A stretch of DNA of 64,000 nucleotides from Rhodothalassium salexigens DSM 2132. Its GTDB lineage: Bacteria; Pseudomonadota; Alphaproteobacteria; Sphingomonadales; Rhodothalassiaceae. The position numbers and the translations under genes are program-made. Each line of letters starts with the position of its first letter. Position 1 is the first letter of the stretch. Of this stretch, positions 58,130 through 64,000 are shown piece after piece. The notes under the pieces are model-generated. The model was not told where the DNA came from, did no database searches, and worked only from the letters and a program-made list of their open reading frames with translations. The stretch is taken from positions 1 through 64,000 of the forward strand of contig NZ_SLXO01000007.1 in the NCBI RefSeq assembly GCF_004341375.1, in the 5' to 3' direction.

Positions 58130-60007
58130 TCAAATCAGACGAGTGGGACGGACGGGCTCGCTATGGCCGCGCTCTTCCTCGAACAATTTGGCCAGTTGAT
58201 TGGTCATGGCGCCGCCTAGTTGCTCGGCATCCATGATGGTCACCGCGCGGCGGTAGTAGCGGGTCACGTCATGACCGATGCCGATGGCGATCAATTCCAC
58301 CGGCGAGCGGCCCTCGATCCACTTGATCACCTGGCGCAGATGCTGTTCGAGATAGCTGCCCGAATTGACCGACAGGGTGCTGTCGTCGACCGGCGCGCCG
58401 TCGGAGATCACCATCATAATGCGCCGCTCCTCGGGCCGGCCGATCAGGCGGCTGTGCGCCCACAACAGCGCCTCGCCGTCGATATTCTCCTTCAGCAGCC
58501 CCTCGCGCATCATCAGGCCCAGATTGCGCCGCGACCGCCGCCACGGCGCGTCGGCCGACTTGTAGACGATGTGGCGCAGGTCGTTGAGCCGGCCGGGCTG
58601 GGACGGCTTACCCTGGTTGAGCCATGCCTCGCGGCTGCGCCCGCCCTTCCAGGCGCTGGTGGTGAAGCCGAGGATTTCGGTCTTGACGCCGCAGCGTTCG
58701 AGCGTGCGGCCGAGGATATCGGCGCACACCGCGGCGATGGAGATCGGCCGGCCGCGCATGGAGCCCGAATTGTCGAGCAACAGGGTGACCACCGTGTCGC
58801 GAAACTCGATGTCGGTCTCCTGCTTGTAGCTCAATGGCTGGGTCGGCTGGGCGACCACCCGCGCGAGCCGCGCCGGGTCGAGCAGGCCTTCTTCCAGGTC
58901 GAACTGCCAGGATCGATTCTGCTGCGCCATCAGGCGGCGTTGCAGGCGGTTGGCCAGGCGCGAGACCACATGGCTCAGATGCACCATCTGCTGGTCCAGA
59001 TGGGCGCGCAGGCGACCCAACTCCTCTTCGTCGCACAGGTCGGTGGCGGTGACGATCTCGTCGTATTCGGTGCTGAACGCCTTGTAGAAGCGCGAGTCGG
59101 GCAGGTCCGACATGGGCTGGTTGGGCCGCCAGGGCGCGCCCTCGATGCTTTGGTCGGCGGCATCGGCGTCCATGTCGGAGCGGTCCATGTCGACCGCCTC
59201 GCCGCCCTCGGCCTGCTGCTCCTCGGTGTCGGCCTCGGCGGTTTCGGGGGTCTCGCCCTGGTCGGCGTGCTCGTCGCCGCCGCTGTCGCCCTCGCCGTCC
59301 TGCTCCTCGGTGCCGGCCTCGTCCTGGTCGTCCTGGCCTTCTTCGGGGTCGGCGTGGGGTTCCTCGTCGGGCCTGTCGTCGCCGATATCGAGCGCGCCGA
59401 GCAGATCCTGGGTCAGGTGCGCAAACGCCGCCTGATCGTGCGCGACCTCGGCCATGCGCTCCAGGATCGGCGCGGCCTTGTCTTCCAGGTGCGCGCGCAA
59501 CAGATCGACGGCGCCACGCGCGGCCTCGGGCGGCGCCTGATCGAGCATGCGCTCGCGCGCCATCAGGTCGAGCACCGCCGGCAGCGATACGTCGTCGGCC
59601 TCGGCCGCCTGGTGCAGGCCGCGCTCGCGGCAGCGGTCGTCGATCAGGGCGGCGATGTTCTCGCCCACCCCGGACATCTGCACCGAGCCCAGGCACTCCA
59701 CCCGCGCCTGCTCCATGGCGTCATAGACCTCACGGCCCAGAGGCGACTGCGGCGCGAGGCGGGCGTGGCAGCCGGGGTCGTGGAAGCGCTTGCGTACCGA
59801 CCAGGCGTCGGCCTGGCCGCGCGCGCGGGTCACTTCGGCCGCCGGCAGCGACCGATGCGGGCGAACCACGCGGGCGGTCTTGCCGTCGAAGGCCGGCGCG
59901 TCGGAGGCATATTCCAACTCGATCCCGCTGTCGCGGGACAAGGCGCGCATGGTGCTGGCCATGGCGCGCTTGAGCTCGTCCGCAGGACTGCGCTGTTTAT
60001 CGGTCAT
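58130..60007 (-). CDS. cobT: Cobaltochelatase subunit CobT
   Basis: A 625-residue subunit of the aerobic cobalt chelatase CobNST, which inserts Co2+ into hydrogenobyrinic acid a,c-diamide for vitamin B12. The N-terminal CobT domain ([18 protein letters not shown] ... AARVECLGS-type segment QARVECLGS) is followed by a long acidic linker (about residues 205-290, Asp/Glu/Gly/Gln) and a C-terminal VWA-type domain with the MIDAS motif [15 protein letters not shown] and further parts [22 protein letters not shown] (in part) and [12 protein letters not shown]. It follows cobS by 9 bp. CobN is not in the window. The acidic linker is typical of the family. Confidence 0.95.
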   Translation of the reverse strand: MTDKQRSPADELKRAMASTMRALSRDSGIELEYASDAPAFDGKTARVVRPHRSLPAAEVTRARGQADAWSVRKRFHDPGCHARLAPQSPLGREVYDAMEQARVECLGSVQMSGVGENIAALIDDRCRERGLHQAAEADDVSLPAVLDLMARERMLDQAPPEAARGAVDLLRAHLEDKAAPILERMAEVAHDQAAFAHLTQDLLGALDIGDDRPDEEPHADPEEGQDDQDEAGTEEQDGEGDSGGDEHADQGETPETAEADTEEQQAEGGEAVDMDRSDMDADAADQSIEGAPWRPNQPMSDLPDSRFYKAFSTEYDEIVTATDLCDEEELGRLRAHLDQQMVHLSHVVSRLANRLQRRLMAQQNRSWQFDLEEGLLDPARLARVVAQPTQPLSYKQETDIEFRDTVVTLLLDNSGSMRGRPISIAAVCADILGRTLERCGVKTEILGFTTSAWKGGRSREAWLNQGKPSQPGRLNDLRHIVYKSADAPWRRSRRNLGLMMREGLLKENIDGEALLWAHSRLIGRPEERRIMMVISDGAPVDDSTLSVNSGSYLEQHLRQVIKWIEGRSPVELIAIGIGHDVTRYYRRAVTIMDAEQLGGAMTNQLAKLFEEERGHSEPVRPTRLI

Positions 60008-60016
60008 CGGCCCACC

Positions 60017-61012
60017 TCAGGCCGCGCGGTAGCGGGCCGACTCGGGCAGATCCTTGCCGAAGCAGCGCTGATAGAACTCGGCCACGATGCTGCGCTCGGC
60101 CTCGTCGCACTTGTTGAGGAACGACAGCCGGAAAGCAAAGCCCACATCGCCGAAGATCTCGGCGTTCTGCGCCCAGGTGATCACCGTGCGCGGGCTCATC
60201 ACGGTCGAGATGTCGCCATTGACGAACGCCTCGCGGGTCAGGTCGGCGGTGCGCACCATCTTGCCCACCGTGTCGCGGCCCTCGTCGGTCTTGGCGAAGC
60301 TGACCACCTTGGCGAGCGCGATCTCCACCTCCCGCTCATAGGGCAGATAATTGAGCGTGCAGACGATGTTCCAGCGGTCCATCTGGCCCTGGTTGATCTG
60401 CTGGGTGCCGTGATAGAGCCCGGTGGTGTCGCCCAAGCCAACCGTGTTGGCGGTGGCGAACAGGCGAAACGCCTTGTGCGGGTGAATGACCCGGTTCTGG
60501 TCCAGCAGGGTCAGCTTGCCTTCCACTTCGAGCACCCGCTGGATGACGAACATCACGTCGGGCCGGCCGGCATCGTATTCGTCGAACACCAGCGCGGTCG
60601 GCGTCTGCAACGCCCAGGGCAGCAAGCCTTCCTGAAACTCGGTCACTTGGCGGCCGTCGCGCAGCACGATGGCGTCCTTGCCCACCAAGTCGATGCGGCT
60701 GATATGGCTGTCCAGGTTGATGCGGATGCACGGCCAGTTGAGCCGCGCGGCCACCTGCTCGATATGGGTCGACTTACCGGTGCCGTGATAGCCCTGGATC
60801 ATCACCCGGCGGTTGTGGGTGAAGCCGGCCAGGATCGCCGCCGTGGTCTCGGGGTCGAACACATACGTGTCGTCGGCCTCGGGCACGTGATCGCCGCGGT
60901 CGGAGAAGGCGGGCACGTCCATATCCAGGTCCAGCCCAAAGGTCTCGCGCGCCGACACCTTGGTGTCGGGGCCGGGCTGGTTGCTCAGTCGCTCGGTCGG
61001 TGTATCCATCAA
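60017..61012 (-). CDS. cobS: Cobaltochelatase subunit CobS (AAA+ ATPase)
   Basis: A 331-residue AAA+ ATPase that with CobT remodels CobN during cobalt insertion. Walker A is [14 protein letters not shown], Walker B is [14 protein letters not shown], and the N-terminus [22 protein letters not shown] is characteristic of Cob[28 protein letters not shown] (in part) and [11 protein letters not shown] are further landmarks. The ATG at 61012 is used; a downstream in-frame ATG (MDTPTERL) two residues in is possible. It is cotranscribed with cobT. The J-domain gene follows upstream on the same strand after 103 bp. Confidence 0.96.
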   Translation of the reverse strand: MMDTPTERLSNQPGPDTKVSARETFGLDLDMDVPAFSDRGDHVPEADDTYVFDPETTAAILAGFTHNRRVMIQGYHGTGKSTHIEQVAARLNWPCIRINLDSHISRIDLVGKDAIVLRDGRQVTEFQEGLLPWALQTPTALVFDEYDAGRPDVMFVIQRVLEVEGKLTLLDQNRVIHPHKAFRLFATANTVGLGDTTGLYHGTQQINQGQMDRWNIVCTLNYLPYEREVEIALAKVVSFAKTDEGRDTVGKMVRTADLTREAFVNGDISTVMSPRTVITWAQNAEIFGDVGFAFRLSFLNKCDEAERSIVAEFYQRCFGKDLPESARYRAA

Positions 61013-61115
61013 GTCGTCCCTGGCTCGAAAGTCGGGTCAAACGGGTCGCTGGGGCGTGATCGGCAGGCGCCGGGCGGTCGGACGCAGTCGGGAACGACCG
61101 CACACCGACGGGCGG

Positions 61116-61700
61116 TTAGCCGGCGTCGGCGGTCCCGGGCGCGCGGGTCAGCTGTTTGTACGCGGCGATCACGGCCCGCAGTTTACTCTCATGGCGGCGG
61201 TCGCCGCCATGGCTGTCCGGGTGGTAGCTACGCACCAACGTCCGGTAACGGTTTCTTATGTCCTTGGCCTCGGCGTCCGCGTCAAGGCCAAGCACCTTGA
61301 GCGCGGCGAGGTCGGCCCGGCTGACCCGGCGGCCGTTGGTCGCACGGCGCCCGGCGCGCAAAAAACCCGCGCCGTAGCCCGGCAGATCGTCGAACATGCC
61401 AAGAACGTCGTCCACCCGGGGCAATTCCTCGTCATCGCCGGTGCCGGCGATCCGCCAAGTCGGCCGGTCCCAGGTATAGGCCCGCGACGCCGCGTCCTGC
61501 ATCTGATCCGGCGTCATACCGTCGAAGAAATCATAAGATGCATTGTAAGCCCGGACATGGTCCAGACAGAAGTGATAATATCCGTCCTGCCCGCGCGGAC
61601 GCGGCGCGCGGAACTCGCCCACCGCGTCGCACCCCGGCTGATCGCAGGGGCGCGCCTGGCCGTCGCTGACGCGACCGTGAAACCGTTCTCGTTTGCTCAT
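61116..61700 (-). CDS. J-domain protein with an N-terminal Cys/His region
   Basis: A 194-residue cochaperone-like protein. The N-terminal half has CDQPGCDAVGEFRAP ... YYHFCLDHVRAYN, a C-x4-C ... F-C-x2-H set that may bind zinc. The C-terminal J domain runs from ADLAALKVLGLDADAEAKDIRNRYRTLVRSYHPDSHGGDR with the essential HPD triad, so it can stimulate an Hsp70. The ATG at 61700 (MSKRERF) is preferred over a TTG at 61709. Between bolA and cobS it is a regular alphaproteobacterial neighbour. It may help fold or mature CobS/CobT or iron-sulfur proteins; not shown. Confidence 0.88.
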   Translation of the reverse strand: MSKRERFHGRVSDGQARPCDQPGCDAVGEFRAPRPRGQDGYYHFCLDHVRAYNASYDFFDGMTPDQMQDAASRAYTWDRPTWRIAGTGDDEELPRVDDVLGMFDDLPGYGAGFLRAGRRATNGRRVSRADLAALKVLGLDADAEAKDIRNRYRTLVRSYHPDSHGGDRRHESKLRAVIAAYKQLTRAPGTADAG

Positions 61701-61774
61701 GGGGGTCAATATCGGCTACCCGACCCCATGAAACAACCGTCGACCCGATGCCAGCCCTTTGGGAGATCAGTGCC

Positions 61775-62137
61775 ATGGCAGAGACCCAGACCCCGTCGCA
61801 AACCCCGTCGCAGAGCCCGGCCAGCGCGTCGACCACGCACACCCCGGTACCCGACGAGCGGCCGGTCTATGCGGCGATGCAACGCAAGCTGACCGAGGCG
61901 TTCGCGCCCATCACGCTGACGATCCGCGACGAATCGTACAAGCACAGCGGCCATATGGGCTATATGGGCGACGATGCCGAAACCCATTTCGTGCTGACCA
62001 TCGTGTCCGAGCGCTTCGAGGGCATGAGCCGGCTCGACCGCCAGCGCGCCATCCACAAGGCGCTGAAAGACGAACTGGCGACCAGCATCCACGCGCTCGC
62101 CATCCGCGCCTCGGCGCCCAGCGACACCAAGGGCTGA
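61775..62137 (+). CDS. bolA: BolA family protein
   Basis: A 120-residue BolA-like protein, a partner of monothiol glutaredoxins and of iron-sulfur and redox regulation. The core is MQRKLTEAFAPITLTIRDESYKHSGHMGYMGDDAETHFVLTIVSERFEGMSRLDRQRAIHKALKDEL, with the conserved Y-K-H-S-G-H and F-x-G-x-x-R-L-x-R-Q-R motifs. The first 25 residues are a Thr/Ser/Pro-rich tail. I chose the ATG at 61775 (MAETQTP), preceded by GGGAGA; a frame from 61748 adds nine residues. It is divergent from the J-domain gene. Confidence 0.93.
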   Translation: MAETQTPSQTPSQSPASASTTHTPVPDERPVYAAMQRKLTEAFAPITLTIRDESYKHSGHMGYMGDDAETHFVLTIVSERFEGMSRLDRQRAIHKALKDELATSIHALAIRASAPSDTKG

Positions 62138-62216
62138 GCCCGAGCCGCGCGCTCGCACCGCCGGCCGGCAAGGCGCGCCGGGTGCCGGACGCCCTGGCGC
62201 CCGGTTGCCCGGCGGC

Positions 62217-63503
62217 TCAGTCCGCCTCGGGCGTGGCGGCGGGGGCCGGCGGCACGATGCGCAGCTTGGTCAGCCGGTTGTGGCGCCGGCCCAGCACCTC
62301 GAAGCGGAAGCCGTGAAAGTCGAAGGCGTCGCCGACCACCGGCAGGGTCTCGGCCTCGTAAATCACCATGCCGGCGATGGTCGACGCCTCGTCGTCGGGC
62401 AAGGACCAGTCGAACTCGCGGTTGAGGTCGCGCACGCTGACCAGCCCTTCGGTGATCACGCTGCCGTCCGCCTGACGCTGCACGCCGGCGACCGCCACGT
62501 CGTGCTCGTCGGAGATGTCGCCGACGATCTCTTCGAGGATGTCTTCGAGCGTCACCAGCCCCATCAGCGTGCCATACTCGTCGACCACCAGGGCGAAATG
62601 GGCGCGCCGGGCGCGGAAGGTGTTGAGCTGTTCGCGCAAGGTCGTGGTGTCGGGGACGAACCAGGGCTCCTTCATCAGCGCGCGCACGTCGACCGCATCG
62701 ATGCCCCCGCCGGCCTGCAACACCGCGCGCAGCAGGTCCTTGGCGTGCAGCACGCCGACGATATTCTCGGGCTCGTCTTCATAAAGCGGGATGCGGGTAT
62801 AGGGCGCGCGCATCACCTGGGCCACCAGGTCGGCGGCGGGCTGGGCCAGGTCCAGCATGTGCATGGACTGGCGGTGGATCATCACGTCGTTGACCTGCAA
62901 TTCGTCCAGGTCGAGGATCGAGCCGAGCATGTCGCGGTGCGCCTTGCGCAACCCGCCCTCGCTGGCGTGGAACTCGATCGCGCCGCGGATTTCCTCCTGG
63001 CCCGACAGCGCCGAGGTCGCCGAGACGTCGACACCGAACAGCCGCAGGGTCAAGCGCACCACCACCTGCACCGCGCGCACCACCGGTGCGAACAGCCGCA
63101 CCACCACGCCGATCACCGGCCCGACCACCAGCGCCATGCGATCGGCATTGGCGATGGCATAGGTCTTGGGCAGCACCTCGGCGAAGATCAGCACCAAAGC
63201 GGTCATCAACAGCGTGGCATAGACCACGCCCTCCTCGCCCACGAAGCCGATGAACAGGCTGGTGGCGAGCGCCGAGGCCAGGATGTTGACCAGATTGTTG
63301 CCAAGCAGAATGCCGCCGATCAGCCGCTCCTTGTCGGTGATCAGCCGGGCCACCTTGACGGCGCGCGGGTCGCCGTCGCGGGCGAAGCGGTGCAGGCGGT
63401 GCGGCGACGCCGCGGTCAGCGCGGTCTCGGAGCCCGAAAACAGCCCCGACAGCGCCAGCAACAACAGGATCACCCCGATCGTCAGCGCGGTTTCCACCAT
63501 CAT
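62217..63503 (-). CDS. CNNM/CorC-type membrane protein (DUF21, CBS pair, CorC_HlyC)
   Basis: A 428-residue inner-membrane protein. The DUF21 domain has four helices, including TIGVILLLLALSGLFSGSETALTAAS, LLGNNLVNILASALATSLFIGFVG and LLMTALVLIFAEVLPKTYAIAN. A CBS pair (DVMIHRQSMHMLDLAQ, RIPLYEDEPENIVGVLHAKDLL) and a C-terminal CorC_HlyC domain (GMVIYEAETLPVVGDAFDFHGFRFEVL) follow. Members are linked to Mg2+/Co2+ efflux or homeostasis, and older annotation calls them hemolysin-like. Role is inferred from the family. The next gene downstream to the right is aroB in the same direction, 71 bp away. Confidence 0.94.
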   Translation of the reverse strand: MMVETALTIGVILLLLALSGLFSGSETALTAASPHRLHRFARDGDPRAVKVARLITDKERLIGGILLGNNLVNILASALATSLFIGFVGEEGVVYATLLMTALVLIFAEVLPKTYAIANADRMALVVGPVIGVVVRLFAPVVRAVQVVVRLTLRLFGVDVSATSALSGQEEIRGAIEFHASEGGLRKAHRDMLGSILDLDELQVNDVMIHRQSMHMLDLAQPAADLVAQVMRAPYTRIPLYEDEPENIVGVLHAKDLLRAVLQAGGGIDAVDVRALMKEPWFVPDTTTLREQLNTFRARRAHFALVVDEYGTLMGLVTLEDILEEIVGDISDEHDVAVAGVQRQADGSVITEGLVSVRDLNREFDWSLPDDEASTIAGMVIYEAETLPVVGDAFDFHGFRFEVLGRRHNRLTKLRIVPPAPAATPEAD

Positions 63504-63574
63504 GGTCGTGTCTTGTCCCCCTCAACGGTCCGCACCGGCCCCGCCCCTCAAGGCCCGGCGACCGCGATCAAGCC

Positions 63575-64000
63575 CTAGGCGCTCACCGGCGGCTTGGACC
63601 GGGCGCCGGAGCGGCCGCCGCGCCGGCTCAGATGCTCCGCCAGCAGGTCGCGCACCGCCACCGGGTCCACGTCCTCGGCCACATAAGCCGCACCGATGTC
63701 GCGCGCCAGGATAAAGCGCAGCCGCCCGTCGACCGCCTTCTTGTCCTGGGCCATGGCGTCGACGATCTTGTCCGCGTCGCCCTTGATCGGCAGGTCGGCC
63801 GGGCTGGTCGGCAGCTTGACCGACGCCAGGTGCCGGGCGACCCGCTCGGCGCGGCCCGCCTCGCAGACGCCAAGCCGCTCCGACAACTCGAACGCCAGAA
63901 CCATGCCGGCGGCCACCGCCTCGCCGTGCAGCAGGTCGCCCTTCATGCCCGCGCACGCCTCGAAGGCGTGGGCGAAGGTATGGCCCAGATTGAGCAGCGC
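63575..64000 (-). CDS. aroB: 3-dehydroquinate synthase, C-terminal part (cut by window edge)
   Basis: The shikimate-pathway enzyme that makes 3-dehydroquinate. The visible C-terminal 141 residues include the zinc-ligand segments LLNLGHTFAHAFEA and GDLLHGEAVAAGMVLA, followed by the helical C-terminal domain. The N-terminal NAD-binding part lies to the right of the window. The open frame continues to the edge without stop. The gene shares direction with the CNNM gene and may be cotranscribed with aroK upstream, which is outside. Confidence 0.95.
   Translation of the reverse strand, partial: ALLNLGHTFAHAFEACAGMKGDLLHGEAVAAGMVLAFELSERLGVCEAGRAERVARHLASVKLPTSPADLPIKGDADKIVDAMAQDKKAVDGRLRFILARDIGAAYVAEDVDPVAVRDLLAEHLSRRGGRSGARSKPPVSA

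Noticed and set aside
57827-58219. Short frames on both strands upstream of cobT (57827-58114 and 57965-58219)
   Set aside because: No ribosome binding site and no recognisable sequence; likely chance frames in the gene-free stretch 57662-58129.
60800-61115. Search for a cobalamin riboswitch upstream of cobS
   Set aside because: No B12-box-like sequence or matching hairpin arrangement was recognised.
58220-61300. 1026-residue plus-strand frame opposite cobT and cobS
   Set aside because: Antisense shadow; cobT and cobS have Walker and MIDAS motifs on the minus strand.

Overview
The window is a very GC-rich, densely coded chromosomal segment that looks like an alphaproteobacterium, most likely Rhodospirillales-like. 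This rests on gene content and order: a bolA / J-domain / cobS / cobT block, glpX-recJ divergent from a class I phaC, the chain sdhCDAB ... zapE-mdh-sucCD-sucAB-lpd, and a SecA with the C-terminal zinc motif. The taxonomic call is an inference; no rRNA gene is present.

Layout. Positions 1-2027 are the right end of an integrative element or prophage: four small tightly packed genes and a tyrosine recombinase that ends about 100 bp from the 3' end of a minus-strand tRNA-Glu (2028-2103). Positions 2377-8597 hold recJ-glpX (minus), phaC (plus), an unusual intergenic region with three hairpins and a strong terminator, and an AraC-type regulator. Positions 8569-14155 hold a DPP-IV-like S9 peptidase, a miniature FecI/FecR-like pair, an alpha/beta hydrolase and threonine ammonia-lyase. 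Positions 14499-26263 hold secA, a membrane-anchored cytochrome c, an M1 aminopeptidase lipoprotein, and a minus-strand block of htpG, M17 aminopeptidase, MarR regulator and NlpC/P60 peptidase. Positions 26397-31241 are a four-gene, translationally coupled Gld-like ABC exporter cassette ending in a DUF4340 protein.

Positions 32509-50013 are the metabolic core: a CitE-like CoA-ester lyase, succinate dehydrogenase (sdhCDAB), a chemoreceptor, zapE, then mdh-sucCD-sucAB-lpd. Together these cover the TCA steps from 2-oxoglutarate to oxaloacetate except fumarase. The SucB here has two lipoyl domains. Positions 50051-54042 hold a zf-CHCC protein, an ATP-grasp ligase and polA. The right end (54083-64000) has a PAS_5 protein, a small membrane protein, a second chemoreceptor, cobT-cobS-J-domain protein with divergent bolA, a CNNM/CorC-type membrane protein and the 3' part of aroB.

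Most of the window is housekeeping. The parts that deserve a second look are the FecI/FecR-like miniature pair (11100-11831), the structured intergenic regions at 7560-7673 and 33394-33799, the tRNA-Glu element junction, the Gld-like cassette, and the di-lipoyl SucB. No CRISPR array, insertion sequence or rRNA was seen.
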